64,000 nt of DNA. It comes from Aquilaria yunnanensis. Taxonomy: Eukaryota > Streptophyta > Magnoliopsida > Malvales > Thymelaeaceae. Position numbers and translations under genes: made by a program. Below the pieces are notes generated by a model. The model did not search any database. It was not told the origin of the DNA and saw only the letters and a program-made list of their open reading frames with translations. Below, piece by piece: positions 22,701-34,080 of this stretch. The DNA lies in the NCBI GenBank assembly GCA_039654915.1, contig CM077599.1, positions 10,170,501 through 10,234,500 on the forward strand, written 5' to 3'. Numbering within the stretch: the stretch's first letter is position 1; the number at the start of each line of letters is the position of its first letter.

Positions 22701-24782
22701 GTTAGAGTGGCCTGGTTCGATAAGGATATGGGCAATAAAGTAATTTTATCATCCCCATTAGTAGGGGCCAAACTTTGTCAATTATGCTTAATATTATATT
22801 TGATTTATCTTATGTCAAAACCTACTATTTAAACGTCTTGATGTAATTATATTCTTTTTTTAATAAGCTGTTGTAAAGTATAATGTGTAATTTGCAGATT
22901 TCTCAAAGCTTGAAAGTTGTACAATACAAAATTGAAAATTCAGGGGAGTAGCAGTCAGAACCGTGTCCATTAGCAGTAGCTGCACTAGAAGGCTAAGACT
23001 ATGTTTCTAAAACTAATACTTAAAATACTCATACTCATCTTTTTATTTTTCTTATTTTTCTCATACATATTTTAGTAGCTTGATACTCCACAATAATCTA
23101 TTTTCATGCATTTTAGGTAAAATTAGTTAAACTTATAATAGGCTTTGTAGGCAATGTCGGGTTTGGGTAAGGTTTAGGTAGTAGAGTTATTTTTGTCATC
23201 TCTATTGGTGGGGGCAAGTTAGGCTAATTGTATTCAGTCTTATATCTGATTTAGCCTATACCAAAACCTGTCATTTGAACATCTTGGTATAGCTCTGTTC
23301 TTTCTCCTAACATATTGTTGTAAAGTATGTTGGCTAATTTGTATATGTTTTCTTCAAAACCTATAGGAATATGAGATAAAATTGACAGCTTGGGGAGTGC
23401 AATCAGTGTTGATATCCCCTAGCAACACTAAGGAGCTGGGACCATATTCGTAAAACTAATACTTAAAATACTTATATTTATTTTTTTTATTTTTCTTATT
23501 TTTCATATATGTGTTTAAGTAGCTTGACACATCATAGAAAATCTTTCTTTTTTTTTAGTATATATTCTTCTCTCTTCAATCCAAACTTTTGTAAACAATG
23601 CAGAAAAGATAAAATTTTGTATCACTTTATGCTAATATCTAAAATATACTCAAGCATTTCTTAATTGTTAATTTTTTTTGTAATGTCTTATATAATTATC
23701 TTAATCTAGACATTCTATAATTCTTTTTCTAATTTATGTTCTATTACTACTATGAACTATACAAAAATTAAAATGATATGAAGTATTAGTACAATATTAA
23801 ATTAATTTTGAATATGATTTCTTGCTAGTTTACCTGATAACACATGATTATTAATTGTATAACCATGTATTTTTATTTAAACTATTGCATTTACTATTAG
23901 TACACATATTACTACCACTTTATTTTACTTGTAAAGTGTTTGTGTTAGTGAATAACATTTTTACATATTATTTTATTTAAAATTTTCATTGCAATGTTTA
24001 TTATTTATAAACTTTTTAATTCTTATGACAACACTGAGTATTTAAATTATCTTTTTGATATCCATTTGCTTTTTATTTTAAATTCAACCATATTTTTTTC
24101 CTATGTGATCCCAAGGCAATGTTGGGTATTAAAGTTAGTTAATTTGTATTGAAATTTTTTTAAAAAATTGTATTTAGAAATTATGAACTTTAAAGTCCAT
24201 CTTCATATAAAATGTCCATACTTTTATGATAAATCTTGAAAGAAATAAAATCATGAATTAATTATTTTCAATAGTAAAAAACAACTTTTATGAGATAGAA
24301 AAATTAGATAAGATTAACTTTATTCAAATAACACGAAAAATATATTAAAATTATAATTTGAGTCATTATAAATGAAAAATGTTAAAACTTATTAATCTCA
24401 ATCTCCATAATCATTTAATTTGAAGCATTAACTCCATTTATATCACGAGCTAGCTTCCTTATCAGTTACAAATAATTAAAATTTAAGAAAATAAATATGG
24501 TTTAAAATTATAGTATAAAAAAAATCAAAAGTTAAATGTTTTTGTTGGTCATGTCCAGCCCCGGGAGGTTCTGTAATTAATTACTGAGATGTGATCAGCG
24601 TTGATCTACGAGCAAGGTGAACAAGAGCTAAATTAATCTTGGGAAATCAATGTTGATCAAGTTTCCTGTATTGCAGGGTTAACTAAGGATGAAAGAAGTT
24701 ACGTGATTGGACAAAAAATTAGGACTTGCATGGCAGGAGCTAGGGAGGGCGAAGGATTCTGTGCTCCCACTTTCATTCATCT
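19750..24782. other. AT-rich region, mostly within duplication copy A, no genes
   Basis: No coding region supported. About 270 bp (19778-20047) is missing from copy B. A (CA)10 microsatellite is at 20747-20766. 22690-23100 and 23140-23545 are diverged tandem copies of one unit. From 23255 to 24782 nothing recognisable was seen. Confidence 0.6.
22690..23545. repeat. Diverged tandem duplication of about 430 bp
   Basis: Both halves share GGGCAATAAAG/GGTAGTAGAG followed by a TTATCATCCCCATTAGTAGG-like line, TATTTGATTTA, TTGTAAAGTAT and AAAACTAATACTTAAAATAC in the same order. They differ at many positions, so this local duplication is older than the large A/B duplication; copy B also shows it. Confidence 0.7.
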
Positions 24783-25350
24783 TCAACCTATTATTGCGCA
24801 ATAGTTGACAGAGCAGAATTGAAAAGGTGGACCGACAAAGCAAGCGCTGGAGATCACCGGAGCGGTAAAAAGGGGCACAAAACATAATGAGCTGTGTATT
24901 GAATTCTGGCTCGTCTGCAGCTGGGAGAGGAAGAAGACCCGGAGCGTTTTAATTTGTCCAACCATGTCATGTTGGTTAGTCTCCGTCTCCGCCCCCACAC
25001 GCACCTGCATCATCCTTTCTTGATGCAGATTCAAAGAGCCTTCCTCGAATCAATGCTTCAAATCAAAATCTGACATCCTGATACATGCCCATTATCTCTC
25101 ACCGAATAATGCAGCTGCCCCTGCCTCTCTAGCAGCAGATCTCTTACGTCTGGCCAGACAAGCGGTGAGCCTTTCGCCACGCCTGTTAAGAACAAGGCTC
25201 TTTCTAGAGATTAAAAAGGTGGGTTTCTGTTTTCTGCTTTGATTTTCCACGGAATTTTGTCTTGTAGGCTGATGACTGGCTGCGATTAATGTTGTTTGAG
25301 AACATGATCACAAGAATTTGAAGGGAATGTGGCTCACGTGATTGTGGGCA
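24783..25350 (+). pseudogene. Relic of an NLR N-terminal region
   Basis: The plus strand matches the N-terminal part of the NLR-like exon at 42095-42370. TATTGCGCAATAGTTGACAG and RAELKRWTDKA correspond to VVVDKTKLQWWTNKA, and CATCATCCTTTCTTGATG is shared exactly, followed by an AGATTCAAAGAG-like end. Several stops and frame changes occur within 250 bp. The second half (24901-25350) also matches 54155-54590. It is a fragment left by duplication or decay of an NLR copy. Confidence 0.75.
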
Positions 25351-25800
25351 AAAGTTTCTAATGCTGTTTCATTGTCTATTAGTTCTGTTCAATTTTTTTT
25401 CTTTTTGGTATAGACGCAGCTCCATTTTCACCAATTAGTGTTTCTCTCCTCACTAATTGACCAAGTTGAGTTTATTATATGCACAACTTAAATTCTTTGG
25501 TTTTCCTTTCTCAATTACTGATATTAGTGATATGCCATGGGCAGGGGACTTGCGAGTTGCATTTGATATTCAAAGCTTCAACTTTTGGGCAAGTTTCTTG
25601 CATTCTGATAAGGCTTTGATCTTGGTTTCTTTATCAGAAGCATGAGTCCTGGTTTTTGAAGGAAGTTGAGTGAGTCAAATGCAATACAAATTTGGAACAA
25701 GTTGCTGTTTTCATTGAGCGTGGTAGGGCATTGCCAAGGATTTAACCAACCGTTGTTTGTACTTGTACACCGGTGTTGTTGGGCAGTTGTTCTTTTGCAG

Positions 25801-26405
25801 GCAACATTCAAGACAAAACTAGATGTGCCATCCAAGCTTATAGCTCTATCCAATATCCCAGTTGTTGATGAAAAGGTCAATTGTGATGTTAAGACCATGT
25901 ATTTCAAAGAATCCTCTCTTATGTCAACTTATGTGGTAGCTTTTGTTGCTGGTGCGTATGATTGTATTCAAGAAACAACAGCTGGTTGGGTGTGTTTCAA
26001 CCAGATTCATTCTTTTGTTAAAGTGTTCTCATTCCCTTCTATTTGCCAATTTCTTATTATTATTGTTCTTGACACAGGTGCCATTGTTTTTGTGTATTGT
26101 CCTCCCTGCAAGATTAATTGATGAAGGAAAATTTACATTAGATCTTGCCGTTAAGTCACTCAATATATTTTCCAAGTAATTTACATTAATGTGTAAACGT
26201 AGGCTAAGCCTAACTTATGCATGAGAGACTAATAGGTTTGATCTTCTCAGCTTTGAAATTTTTCTCGGTCCCTGAGCTTTCTGCTAAGGCCATGGAAAAC
26301 TATGGTTTGGTCATTTACCGGAGAATCTGGCGCTTCATAATGATCCGCTATCTACAGCTGCTAAAAAGCATGAATGGAAAATCTGCTGCTAAAAATCATT
26401 TACCG
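25801..26405 (+). pseudogene. Relic of an M1 aminopeptidase gene (APM1/puromycin-sensitive type)
   Basis: An exon begins after TTCTTTTGCAG at 25801 and encodes ATFKTKLDVPSKLIALSNIP, then KVNCDVKTMYFKESSLMSTY and VVAFVAG, typical of the N-terminal domain of M1 aminopeptidases. After an intron-like gap (acceptor TTGACACAG near 26078) it encodes FVYCPPCKIN, a frame change, EGKFTLDLAVKSLNIFSK and a stop. Near 26270-26390 it encodes AKAMENYGLVIYR, matching the substrate-binding GAMEN region (G replaced by K), then LHNDPLSTAAKKH in another frame. The catalytic HExxH zinc site is not reached. Multiple breaks make this a dead, truncated copy. The family's role is cytosolic removal of N-terminal residues from peptides. 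Confidence 0.78.
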
Positions 26406-27479
26406 TAAAAGTTAAAGAACCATGGATGGCATTTACCCTGTAATATATGCATGTAAGATTTTCTGATACAAAAAATTTTTGAAGTGCAAAACGTATTGAT
26501 TTAAGATTACAAGGTAGGTACTGGATGCGAATTTCACAAGATACATATTCTGTTTAGCTCGATCGCACGGGCACAGAACAATCCCGCCCAAATACGAGTA
26601 TTTGATTTGAAATTTTTTATATTACGAGATGTCATAATCTAATACACTTAACTAATTCTTGTTTTCGGTTTGTAGCTAGTTGTCACTGATCTAGGAGTAT
26701 TTTATACTGAAAGGTTTGTAAGAGACTTTAAATTGGAAAATTTTAGAAAAGAGGATGAAAAGTTCAGGTCATATTAGCCACTGAACCAAAGCCGTATGAC
26801 ACAACTTGGCATTTGGTTTGATTTTTATAAGTGTAGGAAGGGAACATCCACAAGGCGCCATATCATAGCTAACACGCCAAAGCCACTCCCTGGAACAAAA
26901 TTTTCTCGCGAACCAAACAACCAGCAGTGCTCAATTTAACGGAGACCAATAGAAAGATTACTTGTTCTGTGGTAAATAAAGCAAAGTAACTTGTAATTAC
27001 ATTTATTCTATTAGTTAGTACTCCAGTAATCGATCTTGATTAATTTAAGTATCACGGTAAAGTAACAGAGATATCAAACGCATCATTGAAAACAAAGAGA
27101 GAAAAAAGTACGTTTGAAGGCAGGAAGATTACTAGAGAAATTAAATGAAATGGGTCACTAATCAGAGCTCAACTTCTATAAAATAAAAATAAAAATCACA
27201 ACTCAACATTTTTCATGGCGTCGACACTAAGTCATGCAACAAGTAGGATAAACGTGGCATCCTTGGTTCTAGAGTACATGCATGTCAACTATGTTTTTTA
27301 CCATAAGAAACACTTTTTAAGTACCTCTTCCAACAGTTTATTTGCCCAACGTCAATTTTTCAACAAAACAGGAGAAAACAATAATATATTACATCACACA
27401 GCATTCAAATCAAAAAGCTTGATCAACATACAGATAATAAACCACAATCATTATGACACTGATTAGAATCAGAAGCTAG
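26406..27479. other. Intergenic between aminopeptidase relic and NLR gene
   Basis: No gene supported. 26480-26960 resembles 15000-15340. 27215-27466 holds a short open frame on the plus strand just beyond the end of the minus-strand NLR, most likely chance. Confidence 0.5.
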
Positions 27480-28883
27480 CTACCTGATGCTGCGAAACAC
27501 ATATTGAAGATGAACTTTTGCCTCTTCTTCTTGTAGCTGCAATCTCTCCCACCAGCCTTGCTCACCTTCTATTGATTTCAGTTCTGGCACATTGCTTGCT
27601 CCGAAAGGCAGCGACTTCAACTCACGGCACGCTGAGACTTTAACTTTGGTCAGGTTGGGGAAACAAGAGGAACCATGTTCTTGTGAAACACTGTTCAGCT
27701 TTGGCAAGTTATGCAGCTCCAATACCTTAATGCTTTGTGTCACAACCAGTTTTTTGATCTTGCTGCAATCTCTCACCACAAGTTTCTGTAAATTAGACAA
27801 GCATTGAGTTGTGTCAAGAGAGCAAATGCTGGTCAGCATTGGGCAGCCTGTCACCACTATAGTGTGCAGCTTGCGAAGGCTTTCCCTCGATACCGAGCCT
27901 TGAAAAATGCTCCGCAGTTCTGCCAAATCCCTTAAATGTAACTGTTGTAATCTCTGCAGGACTTTTTCACCTGCTGATAATGTAGCACCATCTATGATTG
28001 TCTTGATGTATGAGCATCGGTCGATCATGCAACCTACAAGGTCACTGAGGCCGCTCACAGGCATCAGATCGGTTAAACTTTTAACCGGAATGTTGTTCAT
28101 CAACTCCAATGCTTGAATGTTGCCAATATTAATACTGGGACAAACGCTGTTGCCAGCACTGTTGCAGGCACCACCGTCATATCTGAGATAGCGTTTTATT
28201 TGCTGGTCAAAGTGCTCTAGAAATTGAGGATGTTCCTCATTTCTGCAGCCGACAAACAACCAAAACGAGTTCAACCTTTCCCATATTTGGTTGTATTCAG
28301 TTGATCCAACTATTGTTGGAGTGAGAAAACCCAGTTTAAGAGTTTTTAGGTTCCCCAAAGTAGCCATTTGTTTCATAGTCTTTTCAAGATCTCTCTTCCA
28401 GCGATCATCAGAAGCACTAACCTCAATCGTGAGTTCTTCTAACCTCAAAAGCTTGGATACCACAACATCTTCATCATCAATCTCCATTGCCTCACTAGCA
28501 TTTGGGTTGTCGCATAAAGGGTATGACAACCTTAAGCACCTTAGATGCTCTAAATTTTCAAGTTCATCAGACATGAACGGTACCTTGCTATCTCTTGTGT
28601 CAAGAACTAGAAGATGTTGAAGCTTTCTGATTTCAGGAGGCAACTCAGTGAGATTGGAGCATCCATTTAGATATAGACCTTTTAGTCCAGTCACCTTCTC
28701 AACAGACGATGGCAATGAGCCTATCCCTGTATTCTGTAAATTCAGAACTAAAAGATTCTCCATTGTATCAAACAATGATGGTGGGATCACTTTCAACTCC
28801 ACATTCTCTGGTAGCATAAGTGACAAAAGTGTTGTGCAATTTGGGCTTTCTGGCAATGCGCTTCCTATGATCGAGATCCTTTT
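27480..28883 (-). pseudogene. NLR gene, LRR half downstream of a premature stop
   Basis: This continues, in the same frame, the CC-NB-ARC half that ends at the TAA 28884-28886. It is open for 467 codons to the TAG at 27480-27482. It begins KRISIIGSALPESPNC, the usual entry to the LRR domain of this NLR group. LRRs follow (LLVLNLQNTGIGSLP, LKGLYLNGCSNLTELPPEI, LQHLLVLDTRDSKVPF). The C terminus ends SIEGEQGWWERLQ plus a charged tail. The related gene at 41955 has KGEVTWWNALEW at the same place, so the C terminus is complete. There is no ATG at the start of this half, so translation would need read-through. A CAG|GTAGCT site overlaps the stop and could be a splice donor. Confidence 0.82.
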
Positions 28884-30404
28884 TTACTCTTCCCAATTAT
28901 TTACATTCTGAACATCATGGGATGGCTCTTTACTTGCTTCATGTAAGAATCTGCAACTCAAGATGTTGGAGGAAATACGGAGAGCGACATGTCGAACAAT
29001 ATCGCTCAAGTTCACATACCTAACCTTCTCATCACTCTCAAACAGTGACATATTTAGAAGATGTCTCAGAATGGCATTCCCCTGATCGCGGGCAGCATGA
29101 AATCCTTGTTCTTCATTAATGCTGCCAAGAAATTGTTCATTTGCCCAATGCTCAACCAAAATGTCTGTGAAAATACTGGTATTCGCAGGAAATAGAGCAC
29201 CATACAAGAAGCAGTGCTTTTGCTCTTCACTCTCTAAGTTTTCATAACACAGATTAACGAAGGCATGTATCTCATTGAAACCTGGAACCCTTTCTTCCGG
29301 ACATCTTCTGATTTTCTCTAATTCTAATCTCCACTCAGAATCAGTGGACTTCAATTTGAAGTAACTTGCAACTTTCTTTATGAGAAGGGGGATTCCACCA
29401 CACTCTTGAGCTACTTGACGGGCAATCGGTTCAATGTCTGAAGAATCTATGACGTCACCAATGATAGCTTCGAACATATTCCATGCCTCATCTTTAGTAA
29501 GAGTCTGCACCGTAATCAACCTATCCACATCCATCTGAGATGCAACAACTTTGGATTTGGTTGATATGACTACTTTGGAACCTTTGTTGTTATTAGTGAT
29601 CCCAATCCTTTCTAGCTCGAAAGAACATTCAACATTATCCAAAAGCAGCAGGAATGTCTTATCCTTGAGACTCTCAGATACATCTTCGTTTTTCAGTCTT
29701 GCAGCTATCTTTTTCTGCAATTCCTCTTCACTTGTGACCCCCGAGACTTGGATGAAGATGACGACTTCAAATGTTTTAGAAACATCTTCATGGTTGTTCA
29801 AGTTCTGCATAATTGTTGTTTTCCCAACACCTAAAGAGCCGCACACAGCAACCCTCTTCACTTTCCTGTCATTCAAGAAACCTAATACCTTTTGTAAAGG
29901 TCGGTAAAGAGTATGAAATCCGGTGATGTTTGGTGCATTCACCTTTACAACACGTTCCAAAGGCTTGTCAACCAAGAATTTTCCCAAACTTTTTCCTTCC
30001 TTTTTGAGCTCTTCAACCTCTTCTGCTACATTTCTTATATGCTCAGCAAGAGTTCCACGACTTAGCAGCCAAAACTTCGAGGATTCGTTAACACCTTGGT
30101 ATGACTCTTCTAGCTTCTTTGTTTCCTCAATCATTTTCCTCACCTGGCCACGCCAAACATCAAAAAAGCTTGTCGTCATCTTGTCCTTGTGTTTCTGGGC
30201 AGTCTTCTCATGATCTTTCATTATGGCCTCAATCTTTTCGACTTCAGCTTTAAGTTTCTCGAAAAATCTCTCCAAGTTGCTTGACAAGTCTATATTTTCC
30301 GCAGCATAACTAACCACTCCTTTAGCAGCTTCGGTAAATAATCCTTGAACTCCGGATGTTGTTAGATTCTTCACAAAATCCCCTGCCATGAAGCACTTCT
30401 CTTG
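28884..30404 (-). pseudogene. CC-NB-ARC half of an NLR (At4g27190-like) ended by an in-frame TAA
   Basis: The ATG at 30387-30389 (MAGDFVKNLTT) lies 15 bp into an exon preceded by a strong acceptor: a T-rich tract, then TTTCATTGCAG ending at 30405. An upstream 5' exon is therefore likely. The 501-residue product has an N-terminal coiled coil (about 35-140), P-loop GSLGVGKTT (184-192), kinase-2 FLLLLDNVE (about 246-254), RNBS-B GSKVVISTKS, GLPL-type CGGIPLL (330-336) and, at the MHD position, NLSD (460-463). NLRs of this type are intracellular ATP/ADP switches sensing pathogen effectors. The frame ends at NNWEE then TAA (28884-28886), with the LRR continuing in frame beyond. Canonical nucleotide-binding motifs and no other lesion suggest recent inactivation, or a natural truncated CC-NB product. 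Confidence 0.85.
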
Positions 30405-30724
30405 CTGCAATGAAAGAGTGAAATAAAAAAAAAAAAAGTTTAGTTTAAGAAGGGGCTGGAAAAAATCAATACACTACAGATATTAATAATTACTTGAATC
30501 GTACGTGTGCTAGTGGCAAAAAGGAAATGGATTAAAATATCGAGGGTACTAGAATTGTTTCTATATATAGGATCCTAGAATTGTACTCTAGCTTATCAAA
30601 TATATACATTAACTCAATTACACTCTCTTAAACCTAAGAATGATGCCTGCTTTTGGCATAACTGGGACGGGGGAATTATATGACCACCGAGTCAGTATAA
30701 CTAGCATTTTATGGGAAGTTTTGA

Positions 30725-30792
30725 AGAGGTGGGATTTGAACCTCTGACCTCCACCTTGGTGTTTTAAGCCCAACCACTTGGACTAAGGCTTT
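30725..30792 (-). mobile_element. tRNA-derived SINE head
   Basis: On the minus strand an A box TAGTCCAAGTGG (30774-30785) and a B box GGTTCAAATCC (30732-30742) have the spacing of a tRNA gene with a tRNA-Leu-like CTTAAAAC anticodon region. The flanks do not form an acceptor stem, and such heads are typical of plant SINEs. The 3' part runs to lower coordinates, perhaps to about 30640, with no clear tail found. Confidence 0.6.
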
Positions 30793-32699
30793 AGGATAGA
30801 GGACTTTCTTTGCAAGTGTACTTTCGTTATTACTCATATAAATATGATGCAATTCAAATTATTTACCAAGCGTTCCAGAATTTCCTTTGATATGTCAATG
30901 TATTCGTATAGTGAATTAATATAGACATAAATATGAGTTGCTAACATGGTTTTTTATTTGTCGCAGGTTAAACTTCATCCTTCTAAAACAGAACCATTCA
31001 ACTATTGAGCTCGTCATTTCTCATAAAAATTTTGCATGCGAGACCTTTTAAGAATTCAATGAATTGTAAGCTACTTAACGAATGCACTTCCTTGAACTTT
31101 TGTTCTTGTGTGATTTTGGGCCTAAAGTTATTAAGTTCACATAATCAAAGCACAATATATTTATGAACTAGATAGAAAGCGAGTTGCACGAAGTTACGTG
31201 ACCAAGTTAGTTTATGAATGAAAGGGGCAATTTGCCCAAATTTTCATAGTTCGTCGGTTGAGTTTAGGGAATTTTACAATACGTTAATTAAGAAAGTAAA
31301 ATGTGGACAAGAAGTGACTTAAGGAATAAGTAATTAAATAGCCCTTAAGTAAGTATATCGGGTACTAAGTATTCAAGATAAGCTTTGACGCTCAAGAGTA
31401 CCATAGCTAAGCTACCAAGCTTAGTAAGAATGAGCCACCAAGAACTCCTGTACAGTGTAAGCAAGGGTAAGTAATGGCAAGTCAAGCTTGCTAAGGCAAA
31501 AGTTAAACTCTTGTAAGAAGGACTATATTGAGGATGGGTTCCCCGCCATAAAACCTGTACTAGTGGTCATTAGTCAAAGCCTCATAATATTTTAAGTTTA
31601 TGTTAAGATGTGTATATATGTTATATATGCTAGGTCCTAAAGTTTATTTTGCATATATTTGATTCCTTACTGAGAATTTATAATTCTCATTTCCTTAAGT
31701 ATTACATTGTGCAGATACTCATAGTGTGAAGCCTAACACCCACTGAAGGGTTGTTAAGCAAGATTTTTGTGCAGATATTTAAAGTACTTGAATCTTTAAT
31801 GATTCTAAGTTATTGGTTATAATACTAATGTACTAACTAAGTATTTAAAATAGCCTTGACAGATATAGGCAAAGTGCACAAGAAGAAGTTGAACCTCTCA
31901 TTTCTGGAGCTTCTGTGCTCATGTGGGAGTTATTTTGATAGTCTCAAACTTTGTACGTATTGGGTATTTAGGTACCAAGGAAATGCCTCTAGTTTGACTA
32001 GTGTGTATGGACTTACTTAATGTATATATCTGTATATGCACTATGGTTGCTTATGGATAAACATAAGTTAAGTGTTATGTGTACATAAGTTAATGCTTGC
32101 AGTTTAAATAAACATGTTTATATGACTTCGGTATGTGTTTCAAATGTTTAATAAATGCCATGGAAAGTATAAAGTTTTAAACAACGCAAGTATTAGCTTA
32201 GCTATTTGCAACTAAGAGCAGGATTACTAAATCCTGATTATCCTAAGATCATGGGAATACCCTATATTGGGGTAAATAAGAGGTTTTCTCGTACAAGATC
32301 TCTTGTGTCAATATAAACAAAATCGAAAATCTTCCTCTCTTGTTCTTCCATCACTTTAGGATGCCTTTTTCATTGTTTTTAAATGAAACAAATAGATAAT
32401 CATCCTATTCCGCCAATCCTAAATTTATGGGTCTTGTTCGTTTGAGAATATGTACTGCCGGGTTGAACCTTGATAATGTGAAGGAGGAAGACTGTTAGGC
32501 GGGTGTTAAATCGAATGATCTAACCTTATCAAAATTCTTAATGGAGTAGTGTTTATATAACTCTTCCAAATTGTGGCCAGCTTCAGCAGAAATAGCAAGT
32601 GCAAAAACTTGTAGTTGTCTTAAATGTATATGATAGCCCGTGATTTTGACACTAAGATTTAATGCACATGCAATAAAAATAAATTGGTGGGATCTCTTG
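30793..32699. other. Intergenic, no recognised feature
   Basis: AT-rich sequence with no supportable open frame. 31100-32470 has a more even base composition and AGTTAAGTG/CTAAGTTA-rich phrases, perhaps an old retroelement fragment, but no motif proves it. Confidence 0.4.
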
Positions 32700-34080
32700 A
32701 AAATAATCAAATCATTTCTTTTGCATTACTTCAACAGTTGGTTGTAAAAACTCATCATTTTTGTATTGATTGAAAACATAGATGATGTTTACAAAATATA
32801 ACATTGTTTGGTGCATGGTTAGAAAATAAATCCTGGAGAAAAAGTTTGTTGTCTTATAAAAATATCTAAATAACTCAACCAACTTATAAGATTTTTCCCA
32901 TACCTTGTTGGTTAGCCATTTAACTTGTACTATTGAGTTCACAAACTGATTCAAAAGATTTGCCCATAGTTGGGTGTTATTTAACATTTCAAACGTTGAG
33001 ATTCATAGTAATCTATTTTAAGTATTTTTCAAGAAAAATTTATCCAATTTTCAATACAAAAATATTTTAAAATTATGAGCCAATTTGTTTCTTATTTCAA
33101 CAAAAATAAAAGTATTCCAAATTGACCCAATTTCATTTTGTAATTGTTGTAAACCATTTTGAATACATAAATTCAAAATGTGACACAAGCAATGAACACA
33201 CAAGCAATGAACATGAAAAAAATTTCTATTAAGTTGTGGTTTTATTTCTTTAATCAACTCTTTCATCGCCAAATCATTGTTTGAACATTATCAAAAGAAA
33301 TGAACAAAACTTTATCGACTACAAAAAATTCCCACAGACTTTCAATAATGCAATTGGAAATGTTCCAACTCGTATGATCAAATTTCATACATTTAAAAGT
33401 AATGATTCATTTTTTAATAACTCAATCATCCTTTATCAAATGAGTAGTGACACAATAGTAGTTTTGTTTTATTGGAGATATCCATATATCAGATGTAAAT
33501 GACAGACAATGATTAATAGTAGAAAAATATGATTGTAAATCACTTCTCCCAACTTCATACAATTTAAAGCTTCATCTTCTAAGTGTTCATCCAAAAGCTT
33601 GTTTAAGCAGTTTTTCTGTAATTATCATCAAATTAATTAGTCATTGTCTAGCAGTTTTGGGGTTAAATCGGAAAATACCAGGACCGCTGGAGCTCCCAAC
33701 ACCCATCAATTATGTTGGTCCACCGGAAGTGCCGACCAGATGTTCATCGAGTTTGCTTAAGTGCCGAGTGAGAGTGCTTATCTCAAAATTCAACTTGTGG
33801 AGAATTTGTTCTCACAATGGTTGCACATGGCATACCTCGTGTTGTCTTCCCATACTCGTTCAAAATGCACCCAAACGAATGCTTTCAAGTTGTCAATTTT
33901 CTCTTAGCTCACCTCGGGTTGTGTGCTTTATGGCATCGGTTGGGAAACCTTGACGTTGGCTTAAGTGAGTAGAACTTCATTGACATCATAATCAGAAAGT
34001 TGATTGTTTAGATCCAACTCGTAGTTCATCATGTCAATGTTGGTGTCGTCGGCAAACTCTTGGTTTTACAAGTCTCGGTT
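32700..34080 (-). pseudogene. hAT-family transposase relic with BED zinc finger
   Basis: Read on the minus strand, fragments appear in the order of a plant hAT transposase. A BED-type finger, FVWVHFERVWEDNTRYAMCN then HCENKF...STLTRHL, lies at about 33900-33740. A YYCVTTHLIKDD-like core lies near 33470. Then come AMKELIKEIKPQL and the family HILNLCIQNGL signature (33270-33130), and KVWEKSYKLVELFRYFYKTT (near 32900). Frames shift repeatedly, stops are common and a 14-bp direct repeat splits the FHV..CHILNL motif (VHCLCVHCLCHILNL). The gene is long dead. No hAT termini could be assigned to it. Confidence 0.75.

Larger units (their letters stand above)
15381..23254 (+). repeat. Segmental duplication, copy A
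   Basis: Starting at AAATTATGTGACTCAACATT (15381) the sequence matches 55237 onwards in the same orientation, with scattered substitutions and a few indels, through to position 23254, which corresponds to the window end at 64000. Both copies contain the same MULE with the same nested insertion and the same target duplications, so the duplication happened after those insertions. The true right end of copy B is outside the window. Identity was not computed. Confidence 0.93.

Noticed and set aside
27215..27466. Plus-strand small protein gene of 83 codons
   Set aside because: No recognisable family, AT-rich codon use, and placement at the 3' flank of the opposite-strand NLR; probably chance.
30725..30792. 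A functional tRNA-Leu gene
   Set aside because: A and B boxes are present, but the flanks do not pair as an acceptor stem; a SINE head fits better.
31100..32470. Solo LTR or gypsy fragment
   Set aside because: Composition is suggestive, but I found no TG...CA ends, target duplication, primer site or protein motif.
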